Part shown: piece by piece, positions 45,833-55,197 of the stretch
How the letters are laid out: every line of letters starts with the position of its first letter
Position numbering within the stretch: the stretch's first letter is position 1
NCBI GenBank assembly: GCA_023418475.1
Contig: JAEZZO010000059.1
Coordinates: 1 to 64,000 of the forward strand
DNA from: Bacillota bacterium
GTDB taxonomy: Bacteria > Bacillota > Clostridia > Lachnospirales > Lachnospiraceae
Reading direction: 5' to 3'
Length of the DNA: 64,000 nucleotides
Position numbers and translations under genes: made by a program
The notes under the pieces: model-generated
What the model was told of the DNA's origin: nothing
Databases searched by the model: none
Seen by the model: the letters and a program-made list of their open reading frames with translations, nothing else

Positions 45833-46849
45833 ATGGCAAAAGTAACAATAAAAAGCATCGCACAGGATCTTGGCCTATCCAGGAACACTGTATCCATGGC
45901 ATTTAAAGGCGATCCTAAAGTTAGTCCTGAGACATGTCGAAGAATTATATCTCACGCTGCATCTATGGGATATACCAAGTTATCTCCGGAGACATCCATT
46001 CCGGTTAAGCCAGAAGCACCCATCCGTATTTTGGTGGTTCGCCGCATCGATCAGACTGCTTACTGGGACAGAATAATCTATGGCGTTTCCGAAGAATCAA
46101 CCAAATACAATTGCGCCATTCATATTTCTGTTGTAACACAGGAGAATATAGACTTCCTGCAATACCCTCTGGGTTATTCCGAAGATATTGATGCTGTGCT
46201 GTTTCTGCATAAATTCGGTGATGCTTATTCTCGTAAGCTTTTAGGTAATAATAAAATCGGGATTTTCCTTGACACGAAGAATTATACCTTTTTGGAACCG
46301 GTTCTTGGTGATGTGATAAAAAGTGAGGGAAGACGCAGTGTTATGCAGCTGACTCTTTCTCTAATACAACAAGGTATGACAAAGATAGCTTTCTTATGTC
46401 CCTACTACATTAACTCTGAGACTTTTAACGAACGCTACGATGGTTATTGTGCCGCTTTGACTTTAGCAGGTTTGCCAATCCGACCCGAGTATGTGGTAAC
46501 CTCCTCTCCGTATCAGGATAAGAGCATCACATTTCGGGCTACTTTAGATATGCTGCCTGATATACCAGAAGCTATCGTATGTGCTAACGATGATTCTGCT
46601 TCTAAGTTTGCAACACTGCTAATCGAACGAGGTATTCGGATTCCTGAGGATGTAGCACTCACCGGTTATGATAATGATGAATATGATGCATTCCAACCAT
46701 TTTTCACTACTGTTGACTGTAATGCACATCATCTGGGAAAGCGTATGGTTCAACAACTGATCTGGCGTTTGAATCATCCCGATTCTCCTTTTGAAACAAT
46801 CACTGTAGCCAGTACTCCTATTTATCGCAAGTCCTCTCAAAAGAAATAA
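45833..46849 (+). CDS. LacI-family transcriptional regulator
   Basis: A 338-residue LacI regulator. The HTH is VTIKSIAQDLGLSRNTVSMA with FKGDPKVSPETCRRIISHAA; the hinge follows. The effector domain is a type I periplasmic-binding fold with VLFLHKFGDAYSRKLLGNNK, YDGYCAALTLAGLPIRPEYV, EAIVCANDDSASKFATLLIE and IPEDVALTGYDNDEYDAFQP. It is divergent from the MerR side and convergent with the enolase-superfamily gene of the sugar-acid locus. It is the obvious candidate to control that locus, probably repressing it until a sugar acid or its breakdown product binds. Confidence 0.94.
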   Translation: MAKVTIKSIAQDLGLSRNTVSMAFKGDPKVSPETCRRIISHAASMGYTKLSPETSIPVKPEAPIRILVVRRIDQTAYWDRIIYGVSEESTKYNCAIHISVVTQENIDFLQYPLGYSEDIDAVLFLHKFGDAYSRKLLGNNKIGIFLDTKNYTFLEPVLGDVIKSEGRRSVMQLTLSLIQQGMTKIAFLCPYYINSETFNERYDGYCAALTLAGLPIRPEYVVTSSPYQDKSITFRATLDMLPDIPEAIVCANDDSASKFATLLIERGIRIPEDVALTGYDNDEYDAFQPFFTTVDCNAHHLGKRMVQQLIWRLNHPDSPFETITVASTPIYRKSSQKK

Positions 46850-46894
46850 TTTTTAGAATCTTAAGCAGTCGTAAATTACATAATTCCCATCAAG

Positions 46895-46956
46895 TGATAA
46901 AAAGCACCAGCCCCGCAGAATTATTTATTCTCTGTTGATGGGCATGGTGCTTTATC
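46895..46956. terminator. Bidirectional terminator between LacI and dehydratase genes
   Basis: TGATAAA-AGCACCA-CCCC on the left (46895-46912) pairs with GGGCATGGTGCTTTATCA on the right (about 46939-46956). It lies in the convergent gap and can serve both genes. Confidence 0.8.
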
Positions 46957-47079
46957 ATTTTATTTACAAAAGCTCGTCATCCTAAATCAAAATATAAGCT
47001 TTCTTCTTTTTGCATGCTCAATTACTTATACTCATATTATATCATCTTTTCTGCACTTGTAACTGTTTTCCAGGCAATA

Positions 47080-48444
47080 TTAGCTCCATAAACGATCATG
47101 AGCAAATGTATTATCCCATTCTTCTGTAGATTCCCAAAGACCGGGGATTTTGTCATTATCAATATGCTCTCTGATTACATCATCATTCAGTCCTTCAATT
47201 CCAAGGCCAGGATAATCCGGCACCTTTATAAAGCCATTTTCTACGATCGGCTTAAAGGAGCAATGAACAATATCCTGCCACCATGGAATATCATTCGAAT
47301 GAAATTCAAGTGCCATTACATTTTCAGTTGCAGCTACACTATGGACAGCTGCCATGCAGGCTACCGGAGTTTCCGCCATATGAACTACCATTCCAACACC
47401 ATATTCCTGCGCCAAGTCTCCAATCTTCTTATTTTCTAAAATACCACCGGAAGTAAGAACATCCGGATGAATTAATGAAACTCCTCCAGCCTCAAGCAAT
47501 GGTTTAAAGTTTTCCTTCAGGTATATGTCTTCTCCTGTAGCAATAGGAATATTTACGGATCTCCTTAAAATAGCATATTGTTCCGTGTACTGCCAAGGAA
47601 GAGCATCTTCCATCCATGCAATGTTATACTTTTCAAGCATACGTCCAAGCTTTATGCACTCAGTAAGACCCACATGTCCTATATGGTCTACGGCAAGAGG
47701 GATATCATAGCCTACAACACTTCTAGCTTCAGACACATAATTTTCAAGCCACTCCATACCCTTCTGTGTAATCTGAATACCTGTTCTGCAGTGTTCAATG
47801 CTCGTAATTTCCTTTGCGGCATGTGCTTTTATTCTGGTTTCCATATCACCAACCATATGCTCATGTTTTTCACCGGCCGCTGCAAGCTCTTCAAGGAATC
47901 CAAGTGGACCATTTAAAGCTCCTGGGATATCATACAGAAGGTCAATTCCCAAATCCATCTTTAACATGGTAAAGCCTTTCTCTCTGCGCGATTTAAGTGC
48001 TTCTCCCATCTTCTTTCCTTCCGGTTTTCCCGATACATCCGTATCACAATAAAGCCTGATCTCATCTCTGAACTTTCCACCAAGTAATTGATATACCGGT
48101 ACGCCATAAGCCTTACCTGCAAGATCCCATAATGCAACTTCAATGCCAGAAACACCGCCACCCTGTCTGGACTGTCCTCCGAACTGCTTAATTTTTCTGA
48201 ATATACGATCTACATTGCAAGGATTTTCACCAATTAAACGACTCTTTAATATTGCTGCATATCTCTTATCAGCAAAGTCCCGAACTTCACCATACCCTAC
48301 CAATCCCTGATTTGTGTATACCTTAACCAGAATGCATTGCATAGGCGCTCCCCAGATATCAGCAAAACGTATATCTGTAATCTTTAAATCCGAAGGAGAT
48401 GATTCTGTCCTTACATAATTTAAAATTTCTCTTTCATCCTTCAT
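47080..48444 (-). CDS. Mandelate racemase / muconate lactonizing enzyme family protein (sugar-acid dehydratase candidate)
   Basis: An enolase-superfamily protein of about 454 residues. The capping domain start is KITDIRFADIWGAPMQCILV, with GYGEVRDFADKRYAAILKSR. The barrel carries metal ligands in PLAVDHIGHVG, IAWMEDALPW and PIATGEDIYLKENF, and a catalytic His in VGMVVHMAETPVACMAAVHS. The KxD-type LKMDLG replaces the KxK of the racemases, pointing to a dehydratase such as those acting on gluconate, galactonate or mannonate. An insertion of about 50 residues follows it. The start at 48444 has GGGAGAG upstream. It ends the ABC transporter transcription unit. Confidence 0.87.
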   Translation of the reverse strand: MKDEREILNYVRTESSPSDLKITDIRFADIWGAPMQCILVKVYTNQGLVGYGEVRDFADKRYAAILKSRLIGENPCNVDRIFRKIKQFGGQSRQGGGVSGIEVALWDLAGKAYGVPVYQLLGGKFRDEIRLYCDTDVSGKPEGKKMGEALKSRREKGFTMLKMDLGIDLLYDIPGALNGPLGFLEELAAAGEKHEHMVGDMETRIKAHAAKEITSIEHCRTGIQITQKGMEWLENYVSEARSVVGYDIPLAVDHIGHVGLTECIKLGRMLEKYNIAWMEDALPWQYTEQYAILRRSVNIPIATGEDIYLKENFKPLLEAGGVSLIHPDVLTSGGILENKKIGDLAQEYGVGMVVHMAETPVACMAAVHSVAATENVMALEFHSNDIPWWQDIVHCSFKPIVENGFIKVPDYPGLGIEGLNDDVIREHIDNDKIPGLWESTEEWDNTFAHDRLWS

Positions 48445-48566
48445 ATTGTTCTCTCCCATTCTTTTTTAGTATCGTTGTTTACTGGTGAATTTTATTGTTA
48501 TGTCCTATCTCACTTAATAAATATCTATTTACATAATTCTATCATACTATCAGATAAATGAGCAAT

Positions 48567-48603
48567 AGATATAGCTGATCAGAAGTGATGACCAGCTATA
48601 TCT
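48567..48603 (-). terminator. Stem-loop between solute-binding and dehydratase genes
   Basis: AGATATAGCTG (48567-48577) and CAGCTATATCT (48593-48603) are perfect arms. The minus strand past the stem is not T-rich, so this may reduce, not block, read-through, or stabilise the binding-protein mRNA, as is common after such genes. Confidence 0.65.
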
Positions 48604-48666
48604 CATTCGTTATTTCTTGAAGACAGGACCATCTCTTAGTAATTTAGCCTTGTCGTGCAAAGCAAT

Positions 48667-50019
48667 TTATTTTGCTGCTTCTACTGCATCCTTGCCGAAT
48701 TCTGTAAGTGTGGCAGCGGTATCTGCAATATTAGCCTCTCCAAGCATAACTGCTTCTGTCTGTGCTTTAAATTCCGTAGCCCATGTGGTAAATACGGTTG
48801 GAACATCATCCCAATAAGGAGTAATCTTTACACCTTCTGCGGTAATTGTATCATATAATTCCTTACTCTTAAGCTGAGATTTTGTTAATTCTCCCGAAAA
48901 AGAATTATATACTTCATCTGATAAAGGAAGTCCACGAACTGTTTTCAATGTCTTTCCAGCCTCAACATCACTGATAAAGTACTGAATAAATGCTGCTGCC
49001 TGTTCAATATTCTTCGAATTTGCACCTACTGCTAAGAAAATTGTTGACTGGCACCATCCTGCTCCGCCTTCTCCCTGAGGAAGAGATACACATGCGAGCT
49101 CATCATTCGGAAGCATATCTGCTAAAGAAGAGATTGAACCGATTGAAACGGTACGAAGTAGTGACTTTTTATTCAGGAAGTTATCGTTTACAGGATCAAG
49201 ATCTACATGTGACAAGCTCACTTCAGCTGGAGGACAAAGTCCTTCCTTCACTAACTTACCATACATCTCCATGAATTGAGTATAATACTTTTCATCAAAG
49301 TTAAATTCCTTACCATCCAGTGTCTTTTTACCACCATTGCTTTGTACGTATTCCTGGTAACAGTTATACTGATTTCTCGGGTCATATAAAGGATATACTC
49401 CCTCTGGTAACTTCTCTTTAGCTGCACGAGCCCATGTAATCATCTCGTCCCATGACCAGCCATTTTTAGGAGCAGGAATTCCATACTTGTCTAAATCAGT
49501 CTTGCTGTAGACAATTCCCTGACCATTTCTGCTAAGTGGAACTCCATATAGTTTTCCGTTTATCTTGTAATTTTCAAGCTCCTCAGCACTAACCAAACCG
49601 TTTAAATCAATCAGATTTGTTAAATCAGCCAGCTGTCCGCTATCAACATATTGATGAATATAAGCCGCATCCATCTGCAAAATATCTGTCATTGAATTTG
49701 ATGCTGCAAGTACAGGAAGCTTTGACCAATATCCATCCCATCCTGTATATTCTGCAGTAAAGTTTACACCTGTTTTCTTCGTATACATATCAAGAACCGC
49801 TTGTGTTGCTTCATGTCTTGCATCTGATCCCCACCACATTATGGATAAATCAACATTACCCTCTGGCGCCTTGCTCGCTTCCACTGTCTCCTGCTTGCTT
49901 GGCTGTTCTCCTGACTCTGGAGCATTGTTTGTTGCAGCTGTTTTACCGCATCCTGTTGTAAGTAGTATTGATCCTGCAATCATCACAGCCAGGATTTTGT
50001 TGATAATTCTTTTTTTCAT
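48667..50019 (-). CDS. Extracellular sugar-binding lipoprotein of an ABC importer
   Basis: A 450-residue type 1 solute-binding protein. The signal peptide and lipobox are MIAGSILLTTGCGKTAATNN with Cys at about 24. The mature start NVDLSIMWWGSDARHEATQA is typical of the MsmE/UgpB group, as are VNFTAEYTGWDGYWSKLPVL, MTDILQMDAAYIHQYVDSGQ and YNCYQEYVQSNGGKKTLDGK. It should capture an oligosaccharide or sugar acid outside the cell for the two permeases encoded upstream. AGGAGG lies 7 bases before the ATG. No ATPase gene is in the cluster, so a shared MsiK-like ATPase encoded elsewhere is expected. Confidence 0.94.
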   Translation of the reverse strand: MKKRIINKILAVMIAGSILLTTGCGKTAATNNAPESGEQPSKQETVEASKAPEGNVDLSIMWWGSDARHEATQAVLDMYTKKTGVNFTAEYTGWDGYWSKLPVLAASNSMTDILQMDAAYIHQYVDSGQLADLTNLIDLNGLVSAEELENYKINGKLYGVPLSRNGQGIVYSKTDLDKYGIPAPKNGWSWDEMITWARAAKEKLPEGVYPLYDPRNQYNCYQEYVQSNGGKKTLDGKEFNFDEKYYTQFMEMYGKLVKEGLCPPAEVSLSHVDLDPVNDNFLNKKSLLRTVSIGSISSLADMLPNDELACVSLPQGEGGAGWCQSTIFLAVGANSKNIEQAAAFIQYFISDVEAGKTLKTVRGLPLSDEVYNSFSGELTKSQLKSKELYDTITAEGVKITPYWDDVPTVFTTWATEFKAQTEAVMLGEANIADTAATLTEFGKDAVEAAK

Positions 50020-50194
50020 ATAAATTTTCCTCCTTTTTATTTTTCAGAGTCTTTTAGCTATTGTTAATAAAGCCTTTTGACTCTTATTTTACTTTCGTGC
50101 TTGCATAATTCTTTCATGAATGTAGAACCATTCCATTTCATTCACTAATCTGTTTGTTGCTGCAAGCTGTTTTGCTATTTTATGTATTTATCTT

Positions 50195-51031
50195 CTAACC
50201 TTTTAAACCGCTGGTTGCGACACCTTCCACAAAATCCTTCTGTCTGGCAAAAAATAAAATCAGTGCAGGCACAATTGATAATAATGACATAGCCAGCAGT
50301 TCGCCCCATTTGATTTCCCAGGCATCGATTAACATTCGAAGTCCCAGGCCTACTGTGAATTTAGCCGGTGTGCTAATATAGAGTATTTGAGAGTAAAAAT
50401 CATCCCAGCTCCATGTAAATGCATAGATCGCAACTGTCGTTAGCGGAGCTTTGAGAAGAGGCATGATTATTCTATAATATGTCTGAAACGTAGTAGCTCC
50501 ATCAATCTTTGAGGCTTCATCCAATTCTTTTGGAATTCCTCTGATAAACTGTACCATAAGGAAGATAAAGAATGCTCCGCCTCCAAGACAGTAGGGAAGA
50601 TTTAACGGTAAATAGGTATCAATCAGATGCAGTTTGTTATACATTATATATTGGGATACTACTGTTACCTGCGTCGGAAGCATCATTGTCATCATAACTA
50701 TAGCAAACCAGAAGTTTTTAAACTTAAAATCCAACCGGCCAAAACCAAATGCAACCAAACTGCTCGTAATAACCGCACCAATTACATTGATACCAACAAT
50801 CAGTATAGTATTAAAAAAGAATCTTCCAAAGGTTAAATCTCTGGATACATGCCATCCTCGTACATAGTTTTGTACAGTCCATTGAATTGGTAAAAGATTC
50901 GATCCTGCCAGTTCTCCCGTCGGTTTGAAGGATGCAAAAACCCACCACATTACTGGAAAAATCATTACTAAGGAAAGAACAATCAAACCCACGTGATCCA
51001 TAATTTTCTTTGTAGTTATATTTATTTTCAT
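50195..51031 (-). CDS. Carbohydrate ABC permease, MalG/LacG type
   Basis: A permease of about 278 residues with six helices. LIVLSLVMIFPVMWWVFASF at the start, the EAA loop DEASKIDGATTFQTYYRIIM and KAPLTTVAIYAFTWSWDDFY identify the MalG group, and the end FVEGVATSGLKG is the usual one. AAAGGAG precedes the ATG at 51031; the frame opens 8 codons earlier inside the partner gene. It overlaps or abuts the other permease, and the pair forms the channel for the solute-binding protein. Confidence 0.95.
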   Translation of the reverse strand: MKINITTKKIMDHVGLIVLSLVMIFPVMWWVFASFKPTGELAGSNLLPIQWTVQNYVRGWHVSRDLTFGRFFFNTILIVGINVIGAVITSSLVAFGFGRLDFKFKNFWFAIVMMTMMLPTQVTVVSQYIMYNKLHLIDTYLPLNLPYCLGGGAFFIFLMVQFIRGIPKELDEASKIDGATTFQTYYRIIMPLLKAPLTTVAIYAFTWSWDDFYSQILYISTPAKFTVGLGLRMLIDAWEIKWGELLAMSLLSIVPALILFFARQKDFVEGVATSGLKG

Positions 51032-51044
51032 GTTATCTCCTTTG

Positions 51045-51962
51045 TTAATTGTCATAAAATACCCAGAACTTTGATAAGAAAAACATTATTCCGGTACAAA
51101 TCGCAATAATTGCGAGAAGAATCCATGCCATACCGGCTGCATAACCCATTTCAAAGGATTTAAATGCTTTTTCATATAGCATCAGTGCATATAAATAGGT
51201 AGACTTGGCAGGGCCTCCCTTTGTTATCAAAAACGCTGAATTGAATTGTTGGAAGGCACCGATCAATCCGTAGACCAGATTGAAAAACAATACCGGCGAG
51301 AGCATTGGAAGAACCACATTAAAAAAGGTTCTTATCTTTCCTGCTCCATCCATATTAGCAGCTTCATAAAGGCTATTAGGTATTGCCTTTAAACCGGCCA
51401 GGAAAATAATCATACTGGAACCAAATTGCCATAAATTCAAGATAACTATAGTCGGAAGTGCCAGTTTTGTGCTGGTAAGCCAATTAATTTTATCAATACC
51501 AATGGCCGAGAGAATTACATTAATATATCCGTCAACTCCAAAAATGTTTTTCCAGATTACTGCCACCGCCACCGATCCTCCTAGTAATGAGGGTAAGTAG
51601 ATCAAGGTCCGATACATGCTCATACCCTTCACTGTCTTATTCAGTTTGGTTGCGACAAATAATGCAAAAATCAATTTTAAAGGTACTGCCAAAATTACGA
51701 ATTTAAATGTAATAAGTAGTGCTTTGTTAAAGACTATGTCTTTTGTTAACATTCTGGTATAATTTTTCAAACCAATAAAACTTGGTGGCTTGAACAAAGA
51801 ATAGTCCGTAAATGAAAGATACATACTGTAAATCATTGGTCCAGCTGTTAACAAGAAAAATCCGATCAACCAGGGAAGTATATAAAGATAGCCTTCCCAG
51901 TCCGCTTTCCTTTTTCTTTTTCGCATCTCCGGACTCAACTTATAAGTGTTTTCCTTTTTCAA
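51045..51962 (-). CDS. Carbohydrate ABC permease, MalF/LacF type
   Basis: A permease of about 305 residues with six helices. GYLYILPWLIGFFLLTAGPM, YSMYLSFTDYSLFKPPSFIG, MYRTLIYLPSLLGGSVAVAV and the EAA loop YEAANMDGAGKIRTFFNVVL are typical. A TTG at 51962 is preferred because GGAGG lies 8 bases before it; an upstream in-frame codon at 51977 would place the ribosome site inside the gene. It is the first gene of the minus-strand unit and is divergent from the RraA-like gene. Confidence 0.93.
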   Translation of the reverse strand: MKKENTYKLSPEMRKRKRKADWEGYLYILPWLIGFFLLTAGPMIYSMYLSFTDYSLFKPPSFIGLKNYTRMLTKDIVFNKALLITFKFVILAVPLKLIFALFVATKLNKTVKGMSMYRTLIYLPSLLGGSVAVAVIWKNIFGVDGYINVILSAIGIDKINWLTSTKLALPTIVILNLWQFGSSMIIFLAGLKAIPNSLYEAANMDGAGKIRTFFNVVLPMLSPVLFFNLVYGLIGAFQQFNSAFLITKGGPAKSTYLYALMLYEKAFKSFEMGYAAGMAWILLAIIAICTGIMFFLSKFWVFYDN

Positions 51963-51977
51963 CTTATCTGCCTCCAA

Positions 51978-52245
51978 ACAATAATTTTTCTACATCCTCG
52001 GTTTAATGATGCAAATAATGCTTCAATATTGCATTTGTATTATACATTCCATTATAGATGCATTATGCATATATGTCAATAAAAACGTGACGCCATTCTT
52101 TGCTTTCGTCATTATTACTATTTTTATCGCTTATATTTTGTAAATAATGCCTTTTTACAAATTAAAGCATTATTGATATTGCTTTTATAGTGCATTTATA
52201 TTATTCTTTATATGTGATTACATTATGGCTATATGGAGGTATAAC
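51978..52245. promoter_or_regulatory. Divergent control region with repeated GCATTA/AATGC palindromes
   Basis: Between the ABC operon and the RraA-like gene lie several related sites: TGCAAATA/ATATTGCA at 52010-52033, ATGCATTATGCAT at 52058-52070, AATAATGC (52143-52150) facing GCATTATT (52168-52175), and ATAGTGCA at 52187-52194. These resemble the LacI-upstream site and the 54.3-kb palindrome. The arrangement suggests a dense set of operators for the LacI regulator. The precise promoters could not be fixed. Confidence 0.55.
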
Positions 52246-53139
52246 ATGCATTTTTGTCAGAAAGAAGATATTATCCAGTTAACATCCCTTTGGGACGGAA
52301 TACGTTTTGACGATGGCCGTCCAAGAGTTTCAGATGAAGAGTTAGAAGAACTTAAGAAATTAACACAGGAACAGATTTGGGAACCGCTCTGGGAATTAGG
52401 TTATAAGAATCAATTCGAATCCCATTTATTTCGGATTCAAGAAGACGATCGTAAATTGATCGGTCGTGCTGTTACAGCAGCGTATATGCCTGCCAGACCG
52501 GATTTGTTTAATTTGGTAGAAGAAATCGGTCATTCAGAAGGAAGAAAAGGAACACATAATCTATGGATTGTGGACAAATTAGTAGAAGGCGATGTTGCCG
52601 TGGTTGATATGTATGACAAAATATACGAAGGTACATTTGTCGGCGGAAATCTTTCAACCGCTATAGCAAATAACACAAAAACCGGTGGTGCAGTTATATG
52701 GGGCGGAATTCGTGATATCGAGCAAATTAACAAAATAGACTCCCTTCAAATTTATTATCGCGGTAATGATCCTACACCTATCAAAGACTTTGTCATCACC
52801 GGTTATAACACCCCTGTAAGAATAGGAGCAGCTATTTGCCTGCCAGGCGATATCGTATATGGCTATAAAGGCGGAGTATTATTTATCCCTGCACATTTAG
52901 TTTCCTACATTATTAACGAAGCAAAGAAACCTCATATCAAAGACATATTCGGTTTCGATATGTTGAAACAAAATACTTATACAACAGCTGATATTGACCG
53001 GGGTATCTGGCCAATTTCCATGCTTGATGAATTGATGGATTTCATTCGCACCGATGAGCGTGCCAAAAATTACCGGGACCTGGATTGGTCAAAGGAATAC
53101 GAAAAAGCAAGAACAACCTACGCAAACGAATGTCAATAA
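52246..53139 (+). CDS. RraA-family protein (aldolase/decarboxylase-like)
   Basis: A protein of about 297 residues of the RraA / HMG-aldolase family. MHFCQKEDIIQLTSLWDGIR at the start, RKLIGRAVTAAYMPARPD, DVAVVDMYDKIYEGTFVGGN, AVIWGGIRDIEQINKID and LPGDIVYGYKGGVLFIPAHL are family blocks. The usual family length is 160-230, so about 60 residues are added at the ends, including KDIFGFDMLKQNTYTTADID. GGAGG 6 bases before the ATG at 52246 fixes the start. In sugar-acid loci such proteins are proposed to be aldolases or oxaloacetate decarboxylases; the substrate here is inferred only. Confidence 0.88.
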   Translation: MHFCQKEDIIQLTSLWDGIRFDDGRPRVSDEELEELKKLTQEQIWEPLWELGYKNQFESHLFRIQEDDRKLIGRAVTAAYMPARPDLFNLVEEIGHSEGRKGTHNLWIVDKLVEGDVAVVDMYDKIYEGTFVGGNLSTAIANNTKTGGAVIWGGIRDIEQINKIDSLQIYYRGNDPTPIKDFVITGYNTPVRIGAAICLPGDIVYGYKGGVLFIPAHLVSYIINEAKKPHIKDIFGFDMLKQNTYTTADIDRGIWPISMLDELMDFIRTDERAKNYRDLDWSKEYEKARTTYANECQ

Positions 53140-53247
53140 ACGACTATATAGCAAATGCATTCCTTCGAAAGTATCTAGCTCCTCATTTAGAAGATATGAT
53201 TTAAAAGTAATTCCCTGCACGAATTTCCCACGTTAATTATTTTACAT

Positions 53248-53293
53248 AAAAATGCCAGTTCAAGAAAATAATTTTCTGATCTGGCATTTTTTT
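53248..53293. terminator. Bidirectional terminator between RraA-like and mannonate-dehydratase-like genes
   Basis: AAAAATGCCAG (53248-53258) and CTGGCATTTTT (53281-53291) form the stem in a convergent gap, with T and A runs on both outer sides. Confidence 0.85.
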
Positions 53294-53297
53294 AATC

Positions 53298-54287
53298 CTA
53301 TTGGATTTTTAATTCTTTCCTGGCTGCTTCCATAAGACCAAGCATATAGCCTGTCGCCAGAAGATTGCCATTAATCCCGTAACCCGGAATTTCCACACTG
53401 TCATTTGCCATGGTAGGAACGTGATCCGGTCGTGCTATTCCCTGATAGCCCACTTCATAATAACATTTCATAGCTTCATACATATCTGTTTTACCTTCAT
53501 GATGAAAGGCTTCATAAAACTTATTCTTATCGCCTACCACATCTCTGAAATGAACAAAGAATAACTTCTTTTCCCTTCCAAAGCGGCGAATGGCGGCTGG
53601 AATATCTTCTCCCATAACCGCAAAGGTTCCCTGGCAAAAGGTTATTCCATTGATTTCACTGTCGACCAATTGTGTTACACGATACATAGCATCACTACTC
53701 ACCAGAATTCGGTCAATGCCACCAATGGAAGATACCGGCGGATCATCCGGATGAATGGCAAGCCGTATATTATTTTTCTCTGCGACCGGGACTATTTTTT
53801 TTAGGAAATATTCCAGATTTGTCCAAAGTGCATCTGCCTTTAATCTTCCAAAGTCAGTGACCGGACAATCCTTAATATCTTTTATATCAAATCCTGTTGA
53901 TACAGCACCACCTTCGATTATCACAGCATCCTGTGTTCGAAACCATTCCCATATTGGCATCCAGTTAAAACATACGGTTCTGATGTTCAGCTTATTCAGA
54001 TTTTCAAGTAAGATACAAAACTTCGCGATGGCTTCATCCTTATCCGGAAGACCCAATTTTGCACTATCAATAAAATTAACACCCTCATATACAGAAAAAT
54101 CGATATTATATGCTGCAAATTCCTGTTTTTTTCTTAATAACGGCATATAATCCCATGGATGTACATATGCAGAGCATCCTCTTGATCCAGGTGATGTGTT
54201 GGTTACAGCATGCTTTACCCCTAATTGTCTGGCAAACTCCTTAAGTACATCATGATTGTCACTAAAAAAAGCATATCCAACCTCCAT
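53298..54287 (-). CDS. Mannonate dehydratase (UxuA) family protein
   Basis: A TIM-barrel protein of about 329 residues. TVCFNWMPIWEWFRTQDAVI, RLAIHPDDPPVSSIGGIDRI, KKLFFVHFRDVVGDKNKFYE, GYQGIARPDHVPTMANDSV and GYGINGNLLATGYMLGLMEA are the UxuA signature blocks, with His and Asp metal ligands in HPDDPP and RPDH. UxuA converts D-mannonate to 2-keto-3-deoxygluconate. Here the protein is about 20-60 residues shorter than many UxuA proteins, so a related substrate is possible. GGAGG precedes the ATG at 54287; the frame opens 4 codons earlier with GTG. Confidence 0.88.
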   Translation of the reverse strand: MEVGYAFFSDNHDVLKEFARQLGVKHAVTNTSPGSRGCSAYVHPWDYMPLLRKKQEFAAYNIDFSVYEGVNFIDSAKLGLPDKDEAIAKFCILLENLNKLNIRTVCFNWMPIWEWFRTQDAVIIEGGAVSTGFDIKDIKDCPVTDFGRLKADALWTNLEYFLKKIVPVAEKNNIRLAIHPDDPPVSSIGGIDRILVSSDAMYRVTQLVDSEINGITFCQGTFAVMGEDIPAAIRRFGREKKLFFVHFRDVVGDKNKFYEAFHHEGKTDMYEAMKCYYEVGYQGIARPDHVPTMANDSVEIPGYGINGNLLATGYMLGLMEAARKELKIQ

Positions 54288-54310
54288 AAATACCTCCACA
54301 AGCTTTATTT

Positions 54311-54363
54311 TGCACTATTTAATAGTGCTATTTCAAGTAAATATACCATTTTAATGCACTATT
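54311..54363. promoter_or_regulatory. LacI-type operator candidate upstream of the mannonate-dehydratase-like gene
   Basis: TGCACTATT-T-AATAGTGC (54311-54328) is a palindrome with one central base, and a second half-site TGCACTATT is at 54355-54363. The sites lie 25-75 bases upstream of the ATG, overlapping the expected promoter. The half-site matches AATAGTGCA before the LacI gene and ATAGTGCA before the RraA-like gene. Confidence 0.65.
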
Positions 54364-54474
54364 GTCCAGTATTTATTTTGATAATATTATCTCTTCTACT
54401 CGTTAAAATTACTGTCTGTCAGTTCAATATTTGTTTCAGTTTTGATACTGTGCAGTTTTGTACCTCAGTTCCGA

Positions 54475-55137
54475 CTAAATAATCTTAGAATGACTGTGAA
54501 TATAGAATTCCTCCTGGCTTGGCTGGTATTGTTTCTCCATTTTTTCAAAACAACAATCAAATTGTTCTGCAGCATTTTCATCAACCTCGTAAACGCTGCT
54601 CTCCTTGTAATACCATTTTCTCCCATCCAATGCTCCAGCTTTTAATTCTTTGACAAGCAAAGCTGCTGGATAAAACTCATCATTTATACATATATTATAT
54701 TTTTTGCAGCTTATAAAACCACGCGATACATAATTATCAGGATTACCAAAGATTGCAATCGTATCGTAAGCCATATCTTTTGCTTTTGTAAATGAATGTT
54801 CCAGCAGCATTTTTCCATATCCCTTCCTTTGATATTCCGGAAGTATACTAAATGGACCGAAAGTTAATATCTGTTTCTCAGCCCCCTTCTCATCAATCAG
54901 CCTGGCTTTTGTATACATAACATTCCCGATAATGATATTATCTTTCTCAAGAACGAAATCCAATTCCGGTATAAAATCAGAATGTTTTCTCATAATATGT
55001 ACAAGATAGTGCTCATTACATCCTGGTACATTCAGATTCCAAAAAGCTTTTCTTGTCAGATCTTCCACTTCACTCCAATCTTTTATTTGTTCATTTCTAA
55101 TACAATATTTCTTTTCCATACTCTGCAAATCATTCAT
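54475..55137 (-). CDS. GNAT N-acetyltransferase
   Basis: An acetyltransferase of about 220 residues. The CoA-binding motif is FSILPEYQRKGYGKMLLEHS near residue 110, with TIAIFGNPDNYVSRGFISCK following, typical of the group with a substrate-specific C-terminal extension. The start is uncertain: a TTG at 55152, an ATG at 55137 with GAGAGG immediately before it, or an ATG at 55119. No partner gene gives a substrate. It begins the AT-rich accessory region. Confidence 0.8.
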   Translation of the reverse strand: MNDLQSMEKKYCIRNEQIKDWSEVEDLTRKAFWNLNVPGCNEHYLVHIMRKHSDFIPELDFVLEKDNIIIGNVMYTKARLIDEKGAEKQILTFGPFSILPEYQRKGYGKMLLEHSFTKAKDMAYDTIAIFGNPDNYVSRGFISCKKYNICINDEFYPAALLVKELKAGALDGRKWYYKESSVYEVDENAAEQFDCCFEKMEKQYQPSQEEFYIHSHSKII

Positions 55138-55197
55138 CCTCTCTTTTATCAATTTTTTTGAATGTGCATATCAAAAGTTCTTGAACTGCATTTTATT

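Noticed and set aside
47098..48161. Several open frames opposite the enolase-superfamily gene
   Set aside because: They are shadows of a well-supported gene and contain no domains of their own.
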